Source of the DNA: Branchiostoma floridae
Lineage: Eukaryota > Chordata > Leptocardii > Amphioxiformes > Branchiostomatidae
Direction: 5' to 3'
DNA length: 64,000 bases
Assembly: GCF_000003815.2 (NCBI RefSeq)
Contig: NC_049986.1
Span: forward strand, 3,044,992 to 3,108,991
The translations under genes and the position numbers were made by a program. Positions within the stretch are counted from its first letter, which is position 1. Each line of letters starts with the position of its first letter. The notes under the pieces are model-generated. The model searched no databases, had not been told where the DNA came from, and saw only the letters and a program-made list of their open reading frames with translations. Below are positions 1-11,400 of this stretch, one piece after another.

Positions 1-163
1 AATGGTACATTGTACTAGTATATGCTGCTTTTTCTGCTTAGCACTCAGCATTTGGGAAAGAGTATGGGAGTTAAACACACATCACTACAAGCCCCCTGCT
101 GTAGTGACTTGCACAAATGTGTGGCCCAGGGCTACAGAAATGGAGATGGGCACCACCCCTAAG
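1..163 (+). repeat. SINE fragment (3' part), cut by window start
   Basis: This stretch matches, on the opposite strand, the tail of the tRNA-headed SINE at 23111-23381: shared blocks include GCTTAGCACTCAGCATT, GGGAAAGAGTATGG, GCCCCCTGCTGTAGTGA and GAGATGGGCACC. The tRNA-like head lies before the window. It sits in an intron of the NUP188 gene. The apparent 88-codon open frame over it is therefore repeat, not gene. Confidence 0.75.
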
Positions 164-309
164 CATCTACACAGACGTATGGGCAACTTTATAGTTAGCT
201 TTAACTTTATAGCTAGCAGGTATCTAATCACAATAATCCCAGAATCTTTTACAAAATATATCATTTGAACAGTAACTGATCCACTATCCTATCATGTATT
301 GTACTCCAG

Positions 310-2606
310 GCGATGGATGTGAGTGAGTACCCCCTGATGTTTGCCCTGGCGTTCGGGAGCCCCACGGTGGACCAGGACTCGCCCCCCTCCCTGGGCACAC
401 TGCTGGCCTGTGTGAACCTGGGACTGAGACTGTTGGTGAAGGTGGAGCCCAGCAGGGTGACTTCACCAGTCAAGTCACCAGGGGGAGCTGCTCCTGTACA
501 GAAGTAAGTGGGGAATTTATCACACTTATAATCCTTCTAAAATTTAGAAGGATTTATATCTCTAAACATTTGAAACACCAAAATGTGCTTCTGTTAGAGG
601 TTTTGGTGCTAAGAAAAAAATCTTTTTGTACATGTAAGGTCAAATTAATTTGATTAATAATGACGACCCGCCTCAGTATTAACCAAAACTGATATGGGGC
701 GCACGCTCAGCAATTTTCGGCCGTTTCAAAAAATTTAAAAACTTTTTCAACCATACTCTAAATCATACAAAGCAGCTTCAAAATATATGCAGTGGATGGC
801 AAAATTAAACATCGGAAAACGTATACTAAAATGTCATAGAACATTACAAGGTCAAAGAAGATGTGAAAGAACAAAAATGAAGAATTGTATATTGTTCTGC
901 ATACTATATACTGTGTGTTCAGTCATTTGTTCAACCTTCCTGACCACTTAGATTTCATAATGAAGGCAGCTTTTTTGTGGTCAAACTTTTTTTATTCACA
1001 CGCTTGCATCAGTTTTTGGATTCCCAGAGGATGTTATCCATTTAATCAAATCAACTTGGCCTAAGATAAAGTCTCCAGTTTGGGCAACTGTTTGAACTGT
1101 GTGTGTGTGAGATTAAAGATGAAGGCTGCTAAATTTTGAATAGTTCTTGTCTAGATCTAAACTTTGACACTTAACCTAGACTGCATTACACTGTTAAACC
1201 ATGAATTCAGCTTTATGTATCAACAAAATGATGTGAGTTTTGTGTTCTTAGAGTGTATACATGTATGAGGTGAAATATGGTGTCTCCACATTGAGATGTT
1301 TTTCTTGCCTTCCAGACCAGTTGTCCTGTACATCCTGGAGAACTCCCTACTGTTGCTGATGTCACATGCAGCCCGTTACCTGAGGGAGCCTGGGATACCT
1401 GTCCGAGACAAACAGCTCATGAAGAGGGAGCTCAGCACAGAGCTGGTCAGAACATCTTAAATAAATCTTTATTCTCTCATAAAGGAGTACCTTTTATCAG
1501 TGTTCTAGCCAGCCTGAAATTTTTTTCTGTCCCCTGGATTTTAAATGGAAATCCTGTCAAAGGCACAACAATTCTAGAAAGGTCTGGGTTATGCTCCCCG
1601 GGAAAATTAGACCCTCTGAAATGCTATTTCCTTTATTTTCAGGAGCAAATTTTGTAGGTAGACTCAGCTTTGTTCAATTAGAATCTTTACATGCTGATTT
1701 TTGTCCGTCACTGGACAGGAATGGGCAAAATTTCTATCCGTCCCCAGCAGCAAAATTCCATCAGACGGAAGCTGGCTAGAACTCTTGCCTTTTATGTATA
1801 CTGTAAGACATTAAAACTATTTTCTACTACACTTCTTTGTTGTAGGATATTTTCATATAAGACAATTCTAAGTCAGAAAAGACAAGCTAGGTGAAACAAT
1901 TTCATCAAGTAGATAAGAGTAAAAATGATAATGTGAACATGATATAATGCAACTCTGAACCTTTTAGTATGTATTTAACCAATAGGAGAGAATAGCATAG
2001 TGTGACTGCCTACTGTAGAATTTCTTTAGTGTTTGCGTTATTTTCTTGAACTGTAATATCCAACACAAAAATTGGACTCACCCAAATTTTTGACTGAACA
2101 GCACCAGTCTATGTCAAGGAATGAACAATCCACTGCTGCCATGATGTCACATTATGTATATGACTCAGTGATTGTTCATTCCTTGACAAAGACTGGTGCT
2201 GATCAGTCGAAAATTTGGGTGAGTCTAATTTTGTGTTGGATATTACAGTTAAACTAGTTCAAGAATGACTTCTACCAACACAGATGAACTTTCAAGTTGT
2301 GTTATTTGTATTTAGTTTGAATGTTTATCAATAATAATCTTGCTGATATATCTAATATGAGATGCACACATTGAATGCCCTTTCTAACACTGCATTATTC
2401 TGTTTTTTTGTGTAACAACAGGGTACATTTCTACTGAGTTTGCAGCGTTACATCAAGCGTGGCGCACCCCCCTCCCCTGGAGCATCCACCCTACCCAGCC
2501 CACAGCAGTTCCAGCGAGGCGCTACGCCCAGAATGGCCTTCGGTTCCTCCAGGAACACGCCTTCTTCCAGCTTGTTAACACCTTCATGAAGCGTGTCTTG
2601 CGATAG
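310..2606 (+). CDS. NUP188: NUP188 nucleoporin, last three coding exons
   Basis: This is the 3' end of the gene for Nup188, a large alpha-solenoid scaffold protein of the inner ring of the nuclear pore. Exons are 310-503, 1316-1445 and 2422-2589 or 2606; all junctions are GT-AG and the phases agree (phase 2, then phase 0). The protein contains SLGTLLACVN, VLYILENSLLLLMSHAARYL, VRDKQLMKRELSTEL and YIKRGAPPSPG, which match, as I remember it, the human C-terminus (GTLLATVN, RDKQRMKQELSSEL, RYFRRGAPSSP, LPSPQ). Earlier exons lie before the window; the first in-frame ATG here (313) is internal. In the last exon the expected frame stops at TGA 2587-2589, but the conserved final residues (FFQLVNTFMKRVLR, like human LIQLVQAFVRHMQR) are read in another frame ending at TAG 2604-2606. 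So a one-base loss or two-base gain, real or an assembly error, lies at about 2500-2545. Intron 2 holds a hAT element and a hairpin element. Confidence 0.9.
1498..1787. mobile_element. Non-autonomous hAT-type element, 290 bp, with 8-bp target duplication
   Basis: The ends are inverted repeats (CAGTGTTCTAGCCAGC at the left, GCTGGCTAGAACTCTTG at the right). An exact 8-bp direct repeat CCTTTTAT flanks it at 1490-1497 and 1788-1795. An 8-bp duplication with CAG-type ends is the signature of the hAT superfamily. It has no transposase. Relatives are at 10464-10794 and 57429-57770. It lies in NUP188 intron 2. Confidence 0.85.
1845..2027 (+). repeat. Diverged direct repeat, copy 1 (copy 2 at 3321-3502)
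   Basis: About 180 bases starting GGATATTTTC and ending TACTGTAGAATTTCTT recur downstream of the NUP188 gene with many substitutions and small indels. The copies bracket the last exon. Origin unknown: an old local duplication or two insertions of one repeat. Confidence 0.65.
2051..2248. repeat. Hairpin (foldback) element, 198 bp
   Basis: Left arm from CTGTAATATCCAACAC and right arm ending GTGTTGGATATTACAG are reverse complements over about 75 bases with few mismatches, including TCAAGGAATGAACAATC and its complement. The loop is about 40 bases. The shape is that of a MITE; no clear target duplication was found. Confidence 0.75.
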
Positions 2607-3012
2607 AATAGCCTTATCTTTATTGTTTACATTACGGTGGTATCTCACTGAACTTGGGGCACAGGTGCGGCACAGCGGGGTTCGTTCACTGCTGCACTGT
2701 TTTCTTATTTTCGCCGATTTTTTATAAATTACATTTTGTGTAATATGTAAAAGTATGACTTACCAGACAACAAAATACACAAAACATAAGAAAATTTGTT
2801 CATCTCTGAAATTCATTGACTCATCTACAAACCCAGCAGTACCACACCAGTGCCTCAAGTGCGGTGAGATACCACCTTTAGTCATCATGTGTATGAGTCA
2901 AACAGTTATTGTCAATTCAGATCTATAACATTTAGTGGAACACAGCACAGTAACGTTGAAAAAACTGTGATCGTTGCTATGAGTTTGGTAAGAAAAATGT
3001 ACAATGTTCCAT

Positions 3013-3018
3013 AATAAA
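3013..3018 (+). terminator. Candidate polyadenylation signal of NUP188
   Basis: An AATAAA hexamer lies about 410 bases past the stop codon. Another is at 3252-3257. Which one is used cannot be told from sequence. Confidence 0.35.
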
Positions 3019-3320
3019 ATGGATTTTGTCACAAAGTATGACTGTGTTCAATAAGTTCAGAGTATGTAACAGGAACTTTAGGAAGTAATGCCATTTGTGT
3101 AAAAGTTCTCCAAACTTATGAAGTGTATCATTCAGTATTTTTGAAGTACATTGTATTGAGCATTTGATATATACATTGCAATGTGTACAGCTAACTGTTT
3201 TCTATCACTTTTATTTCCTGTGATACTTTCTTTAGTAAGACTGAACCTCAGAATAAACGTTAACAGTTTTCAAAGACTGTAGAAAAAGCAACCAAGTTTA
3301 GTGGAAAGTGTTGAAGGTCA

Positions 3321-3502
3321 GGATATTTTCGTATGAGATGATTTTAAGACAGGCTAGGTGAAGGCGAATTAGTGAAGTAGATACATGACTTTTTGTACAA
3401 GTAAAGAAGATGAAAATGTGAACGTGACTTCATGCAAACCTGAACCTTTATATGTATTAAACAATTAGAAGAATAGTGTGACAGTCTACTGTAGAATTTC
3501 TT
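3321..3502 (+). repeat. Diverged direct repeat, copy 2 (copy 1 at 1845-2027)
   Basis: Second copy of the NUP188 intron 2 sequence, with shared segments GGCTAGGTGAA, AAAATGTGAACGTGA and CTACTGTAGAATTTCTTG. No gene is visible between 3503 and the hAT element at 4173. Confidence 0.6.
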
Positions 3503-4172
3503 GTGTATGTCTTATCATTTCTCTCTATTGTATACAAAAATCTGTACTAGTATTTGTGTTTCTCAAGATTTACCCAATTATTCTAATAACATGGGGATGA
3601 AAGAGTTAGCATGGCACTACATGTGCATGTACACATATGTTTCAACAAGATGGTTAGGATTAATTGGTATCAGTTTAGCTCCCAACAATCCATTTAACCT
3701 GGTATCCAGCCTATTGTGGCTTTGCTGGACTCTCCCGGCATGTTCTAATGAACTAGTTATAGGTGGCTGGATATTCTTATAGCACCATAGAGATATTACC
3801 TCCAGATGGCTAAATTATACCATACTAAATCCATCCAGAGCTTCTTGAAAATTAAGTTGACAATGAATATATGAGGGTCTGCATGGGGGGTCCCGACAAC
3901 GATCTACGTTGAATTCAGAAGAACCCCCACGTATTACACTAAATTTGGACGCCTCGCTATGAATCACCAAGATAAAAGCTTGTTGGAATTACGTACTAGA
4001 GTTTTGGTTAGTAAAAATAGGCTGCCTACGCCTTATGTGATCTTATATCTCAGCTGCCTTACGGAAAAGAGCATGCAGACCCTTAAATGGAACCACAAAT
4101 GGACACACGCACGCATACCTCTATTTTTTAGTAAGGTAACCAGGACAGGTGAAATCAAGGTTATGTGTATGC

Positions 4173-4575
4173 TAGGGGTGGGTACCGGTACAGAAAATTC
4201 AGGTCCAAAGGATCAGGTCCGGACCTGAACCTGGACCTGATTCAGTATGACTCATACCAATGGTCCATTTCACTACAAAGAAATCTGTTTGGTGGAGTAT
4301 TAGACTTAGACAACGCTAACTGCACCTGTACGATTGACTGTAAACCTTGGTAGAAATTACTATAAACTCTACTCTACTTCACTATTGTCATTTTCTTCCA
4401 ACTGCAAGCGCCAAAACGTGTGAATGCCTGATAAAATAATATGTTAATTTTCTAATCGGTCCAACGTCCGGTCCAACGTCCGGTCCACCTAATTTTTTCA
4501 GGTCCGGTTTTTCTGGACCGGTCCAATAAGAAAAACCGGTTTTGTACCGGTACGCTGTACCGATACCCAGCCCTA
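4173..4575. mobile_element. hAT-type element, 403 bp, with perfect 8-bp target duplication
   Basis: The ends are imperfect inverted repeats (TAGGGGTGGGTACCGGTAC and GTACCGATACCCAGCCCTA). GTGTATGC is repeated exactly at 4165-4172 and 4576-4583. The interior is full of palindromic GGTCCGG/GGACC units. There is no transposase. The minus-strand open frame 4388-4813 crosses into the next element and is not a gene. Confidence 0.85.
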
Positions 4576-4637
4576 GTGTATGCCCATAAAACCTTGGTGA
4601 GATCACCACAAGATTGCCTATTAAATACACCATAATA

Positions 4638-5125
4638 AGGGACTTGACGATATTTACGGGGGGGGAGGTCTGGTGCAAAATGGGTCTGGTAAAAAAAATG
4701 TCTATGGCCCTCCCCCCGCCTTCAAAAATTTTTCTAGGGCCCTCCCCCCGCCTCGAAAAATTTTTCAATGGCCCTCCCCCGAAATTTTTCCTTACCCTTT
4801 CCATTACACACACGGTGTATCATTAAATAATATAATTTTAGCAATGATAATGGCGGTAGTGTTGTTTGAACGGAACCACGACTGGGCTGTCAAGACCCGC
4901 GCGTCAACAAATTACGCACGTTGGAGTCATTTCCTGCATTTCACTTTCAGGGGCACATTTTGCTTGTATTTATTAAGGCCCCTAAGACAATTTTTTTCAC
5001 TGACCCTCCCCCCGGCTCAAAAAATTTTTCGATGGCCCTCCCCCCAGGCCAAAAAAATTTTCAATGGTCCTCCCCCCCTATGCACCATCCCTCCCCCCGA
5101 TATTAAAATATCGTCATTAGTCCCT
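4638..5125. mobile_element. Inverted-terminal element with repeated C-rich GGCCCTCCCCCC/AAAAATTTTTC motifs
   Basis: The termini AGGGACTTGACGATATTT and AATATCGTCATTAGTCCCT are near reverse complements. The interior holds about six copies of a motif combining CCCTCCCCCC with AAAAATTTTTC, three near each end, with a roughly 200 bp non-repetitive centre. No transposase. Overlapping open frames are by-products of the repeats. Confidence 0.6.
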
Positions 5126-5334
5126 AATTTTCCTCAGTATCAAACATCCTTGATTTAACCATTGTTCTTTTCCAAATTAACATAGAAAAAGAGTCTTAAA
5201 ATTTGGTGAAGTTGCCTTGAATACCAGAGCCAAACCTTTGAGCGAATTCAAACTTTACATCAAACGACACGTATTGGATGGTGATTTAAAGTTTCCCGCC
5301 AAATTTTAAACCCTTTTCCCGCCATGCAGCTGAA

Positions 5335-5443
5335 AAGAACGCACGCGTAGTACTTCACTTCCGGTTTCCAGAAAATACCGTGCATGGTTCGAATATAGGC
5401 ATTTTAGGAACAAAGATTGTTTAGTTTGCACGCTTTCTACAAC
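5335..5443 (+). promoter_or_regulatory. Candidate core promoter and 5'UTR of CACYBP
   Basis: The bases just before the CACYBP start codon have no TATA box but carry an ETS-type site (CACTTCCGG, 5356-5364), as in many housekeeping promoters. The transcription start is not determinable here. Confidence 0.45.
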
Positions 5444-8400
5444 ATGGCTGGTCTTGAGGAGGTAAGCTTTGACTCATTACAGATGCTTTGTGTGTTGTGT
5501 TTGTTGTTAAAGCGTGGAATTTGGGGGAAAACGGAAGAAGAGCTTTTGTAAACAGTGGAAACTTTCGTCCGCATCACTGGTCACCCTTGGCCCAAATCGG
5601 TACATGTGGTTTCGGCCATGTGCGAACAACTTAGATCTACTTGACGTAGAGGCGGAACGTGTGTTTTCAGGTTTAGCTGTACATCACATGTATAATGTTA
5701 ACATAGTTAAGGCTGCTTGAATTGAACGAGTGTATAATAAAAAAATACACGCACAGATCAGAACCGAAACATCGCCCCCCTCCCCTTTTTAAACATGAAA
5801 GAAAAAGGACTAAAGTCTTAGTGACTCTTACGATTCATAAGTGGACTTTGTGTCAGGCCCGAAGTCATTGCTAGTCTTTAAGTTAGTCAATATAAAGTAT
5901 CCAGTTGATTTTCTTCACTCTGATATTGAGGTCAGGATATGCACATTGATCTTGTAGTTGAACGCATCAATATTTTATTGTCATATATACGGACCACATA
6001 GAAACTTGCGGCATCTCACCTATGGACAATGGCGGCCATCTTGAATTCAGTCAAACCTCACGAGACCACGCGAGATCTCGTGATTTTAGCCCCGAGATTC
6101 AGTCAAACCTCACGAGATCACGCGAGATCTCGCGATTTTAGCCCCGAGATTCAAGCAGATGCATGGTAGCAAGCATTACATACGCACCTGAATAAAGTTT
6201 TGTTTAGAATAGGGTAGTCTTTTTGTGTAAAAATACATTTGAAAATGGTTTGCTTGTTAATTTGACATTTTTGTGTCTACTAATTTCCAAATAAAGGTGC
6301 AAATGTTAAGACCACGGACTGAGAACTGACTGTATTATATATAGTTAAGTAGAAAGTGCAACAATAATTGAGACATTAAATATTTTGTCAAATATATTTA
6401 TTATGACATGAATAAAAACACTGTACAGACGTTTCATTTAAGAAGTATGACTTTAGATACTTTAGTATAAGTTATTGAACCTATTGTCTACTTCATGGTG
6501 GTCCTATCCATGTGATCATAATAAAAGATAATCGTGAAAACGTATCTAACAATCAGTAATGAATTGTTTCGGGTTGCTAATTTGGTGGCCATTGAAATAA
6601 TATTGTAATAAAATGTATACAATAACATTTTATGGTGTATTTCCCTCATCAAAGGGGAAAAGGCTACAAGCATCAGTGCTAGACTATATGTTCTTAAGTT
6701 ATCTTACAAATGCTGCACAAATGTGGCCTATAAATTATGATATATCATTTAATAACATATTTTGAAACTGTTGAACTTTGTTCAGTTAAGCCACATAGTT
6801 TTTTGGCTCAACAACAGAACCCTCATGCAGTGGTCAGGTAGACTGAGAGGATGCTACAGCAGGCATGGTACTACTACTAGTACTAGGGGCCAGCCAGTTC
6901 CCAGTTCTCTTCAACTTTCAGCTGCTCTTGGGAGTCCTGCCAGGATGACAAAAAAGAATGATTAATCTACTGCTCAAAACAGTATTCTAAAAATACATGG
7001 CAACTTCTAACGTTACAATTCAAGGAAGCTATTACATACTATACACATACTATGTAGAATGGGATGAGGCTATATAGTCTTCAGTCTTTCATGAAAATCA
7101 GCAGAATAACTAACACAGAACCGTGAGGGAACTGAACATTTGTCGAGATGAATACATAATGAATTAAAAATATATGTATATATATATACATTATTGATAT
7201 TACTAATATTAATAATAATCAAACAAGATGCAAAACTCTTCAGTTTTTCCCTTTGTTTAAAATCACCTATATACACATTCTTTTATTTAGAGCATATTTA
7301 TCAGCCCTGTCAGTCTCCTTTCCTCTATATACTACTTACTTTTTACTTGATAAGGTCTATATACATTTATCTATCACTTGCGGCTTTCCTGGCTAAGAAA
7401 GTTTTCATGTCTTCAGAGCATGTCAATCATAATGCTATGCAGGTATATAAGCTATACTAAGACAATGATCATTTCTGCTATTTAAGCTTCTGCGTCTAGA
7501 AATACGCCTTACTTCGAAAACTTTAGACCATGCAATAACATGCCAGGCCCCCTGGGACAGAGAGTTCAGGCGCACTTTTCATGCCAAAAATCCATGCATA
7601 TTGCTCGCGTCTAAAAATTTACGGCCGCGTCTAGAAAAAGTTCCTATGTAATAACGCGCCATGACGTGTCTGGAACCCACAAAAAAATCCGCTAGTTCCA
7701 GAAAAAATCATGCAGTTAATTACAGACTAATTACTCCAAGACATCCTTGAGATCATTAGTCATCACCTCATGGCCTTGTAAAATTTTCAAAAATTCATAT
7801 CTCACCCGAAATTCGTCCTAGAAACCTCCGGTTTTTTGCATTCGGTAGGACGTCTTCTCCATTATTGAAACAACAGCCAGTGCGCATGTCTAAAGCCCGC
7901 TCTCTTTCCCAGATCAGTCTGCAAGCTAGGCAAGGCATTAGTTCTACCGACCCTGGGGTCGAGATTTTCCCAGGTCACGTGGTACGATAATGAGCCAAGC
8001 TTTGCTCAGATCATCATCATCATATCCAAGATGGCGGCACCGGTTGTTCTATAGCAGGTTTCTATGTGCGGACGTTTGTGATGAAATGGAAAAAATAATC
8101 ACAATTTGGTAGAACTTGGTACAATTTCTAGCTACTGGTACTACGTGTGTCAAACTCAGAAAACATGTTTATGTCTTATGCATTATCATGATCATCTCCA
8201 TTGTTCTTTTCTACTACTTTTGCAAAAATTGTAGTCTGTAATATCTTCTTTCCCTTTTGTAGCTTGAAAAATTTGAATGTCAAATTTCAGACATATATAC
8301 TGTAAATGCATTTAAGTTTGTGGGGATTTAGTTTAGCGGTAACAGGAAAAAGGACTTTTCGTGGTGATTTTAAGTTCGCAGTAACCTAGCACCATGCACT

Positions 8401-11400
8401 GTAGTCTCTTATTGCCATGGAAAAATGTTCGCGGTGGTTTTAAGTTCGTGACAACTGCAAACATTAAACCACCGTGAACGTTTCTGCATTTAGAGTACTT
8501 ACTCCATTTTCCCACCAGTTGCAAGCAGACCTACAGGAGATAGAAAGACTACTGGAACAGTCAACAAGAGACAGAGTGAAGAAAGCCCTGACGTTAGAGA
8601 AGGGAAGAATACAGACAGAGATCACAGACAGCAGCGAGACAGCTGTTTCGTCGGCTCAGAACGGTGTGGAAGAACCAGAACCGTCCCCGGATGACGCAAA
8701 AAAAGAACAAGAACCGTCTCCGGATGACGCAAAACAGACCGTGAAGCGTAGGGCGCCGCCGCCACCTGGGCAGGCTACAAAGCACAAGACTAAAATCACA
8801 TCATATGGTGGGTGGAGTCAAGATGGCATATTCAAAGGAATTTGCTTCATCATAGAATATTACTAGTATGTAGTCATCAATTGTACTACAGTAGAAGCCA
8901 GTAAATTGCACAACGGATAACTGCACACTTCTGTTAACTGCACGGAATCCCAAAGTCCTGTAGTGATGAGGTCCAACTTGATAACTTTGTTGCACCATCC
9001 GAATAATTGCAGAAAATGTACTGGCAAATGGGGAGTGCAATTAAACGGCTTCTACTGTATAAGCAAATAGTTTGGGGCTGTCTCTGTCAATTTTATCAAT
9101 CAGTCTGATGTTAACTAACAAAGGAAAAAGGTGTACATCATTCGTAGCTTGGGAAAATGACAGCTCAGAGACGACGGTATTCTACCGGTTTCGACTTTAA
9201 TATGTCTTTTTCAAGAATGACAGAGATCGGACCACTCCTCCTTTTATACCTTTTCTGTGCCTCCCAAGTGCAGGGTGCTCTATCCTGAGTTTACGATATT
9301 GACCAATCAGCGTAAAGGGTTTCGTTTTGCCCTGGCTATAGGCTAGGTTGCCAGGAAAGAAAAAAGGTGTATTTGGAAAAAAAAACTAATCATGAATGAG
9401 GTAGTAGAGACAGAGTCCCTCTCCCAGTTCAAAATTCAGCTGGGATTACCTTGGGGGCCAGCCGGGATCGGGCAGCTGGCAAGTTTATTCGGGGACCCAA
9501 AGCAGTCAGCTAGCGGATCTCCGGGGAGTTTATGCCCGAAGGAGGTTTCGCTCACCCGAATAAACTCGCCAGCTGCCTGATCCATGTCTTTTTTTGTTTC
9601 TAATCTCCAGGCAGATCTACTGGTGGCAAATGGAGTTTAGCTGGCCAAGGAGTACTAGTGTTCTGTCTTACTCTTAGCCCCCAGTTGGACAGAAGACTCC
9701 TTAGCCAGCTAAACTCCTTATACCATTGGTAGATCTGCCTGGAGATCCTCATTTCTACTCCCCTTTGTATACACTTGATAAAATTGGTCATCCCACAGGT
9801 GCTAATGATCTGCTTTTTTGTGTGGACTGTGCAGTATCAAAGATAATGTCATACCACGATAACATTCAATACAGGTGTTCCGGACTGGGTGATAAAAAGG
9901 CATATCACACAGGTTTCAATTCGAATTTTTATCACACAGGCTTCGGCTTCCATCAAATAATTCAAACATACTCAGTGCACACCCAGTGTGGCACGGTCTA
10001 AAATTTGTATAGTTACCTGATTCCGCCATTGGAACATTGCTGTTGTAATCATTTTTGTTCGAGGGCATCAAATTTTGTCAACCTCTGGTGCATTTCGCAT
10101 CGAAACATGTATTTTTCAGGTGGGTATGACATACAAACATAAAATACAACATGGTATTCCGCATCACCCTCGGTAACAGCCCTCCACCGGGTCAAATTCA
10201 ACCCACCCGCGGTTGGGCTAGTACCTCGGGTGATACGGAATACGCCGTGTTGTATATATTCTATATCTATATACTAGTAATATTGTAATGTACATATTCC
10301 ACGTATACTTCCAGGTTGGGACCAGTCTGACAAGTTTGTGAAAATCTACATCTCCCTGAACGGTGTCCAGGCACTTCCCAAGGACAACATCGAGGTCAAC
10401 TTTGGAGAAAAGTAAGACATACCATTGATGCCAATCTTTCTAAGATTAAGTTACTGTTAACTACAGGGTTCTAGCCAGCATCTGTCCTTCCATCCTTTGA
10501 CGGAACTTTGCCTCCGAAAACGGACAAAAATTTTGCCAATTCTGTGCTCTGTGACGGACAAAAATCGGCATGTAAAGATTTTTTTTAAATGCAAAGATCA
10601 CCAGAAATCACAACTAAGCCTACCAGATCAATTTGTCCCTCTAAATGCAGGAAGTAGCATTTCAGAGGGTCTAGATTTCAAAATTTTCCCAGGGGAACAT
10701 GCCCCTAGACCCCCCTAGGGTCATCTCGAACGTTTGGCGCTAGACAAGATTTCCATTCAAAATTAAGGGGAAATTCAGGCTGGTTAGAACACTGGTTAGC
10801 TACATTAACAAGTAGTGTCTTTTTACCTTCCCATCATGCAACGTGTGCATACATTTATATCACTAGCCAGGGAATTGTGCCATGTAATATCATTATGCCC
10901 AAACTTCACCAAACAGCAGTGTTTTTCTGAAAATACTATTGATTGATGATATTATACTACTTGTGCATCAGAAAAACACAAATGCACTAAAAAGCACCTA
11001 TGGGAAAGTTAAGAAAAGGATATTTGTCAACAATTATTACAAAAACAATTCAACAAATATCATGTTCTTTGCTTTTCCAATGGGTGCTTTTTGGTGCATT
11101 TGTGTTTTTCTGATGCACAAGTAGTATAATATCATCAATCAATAGTATTTTCAGAAAAGCACCCATTGGAAAGTAAAGAAGATGATGTTTGTCAACAATT
11201 ATTACAAAAACAATACAACAAATATAATTTTCTTGCTTTTCCATGGGTGCTTTATGGTGCATTTGTGTTTTTCTGATACACAAGTAGTATAATATCATCA
11301 ATCAATAGTATTTTCAGAAAAACACTGCTGTTTGGTGAAGTTTGGGCATAATGATATTACATGGCACAATTCCCTGGCTAGTGATATTAATGTATGCACA

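Noticed and set aside
4388-4813. 141-codon minus-strand frame
   Set aside because: It spans the end of one hAT element and part of the C-rich element, so it is repeat read-through.
8020-8060. Alternative CACYBP promoter at the AAGATGGCGGC motif
   Set aside because: The motif is good, but no first exon with a donor could be placed before exon 2.
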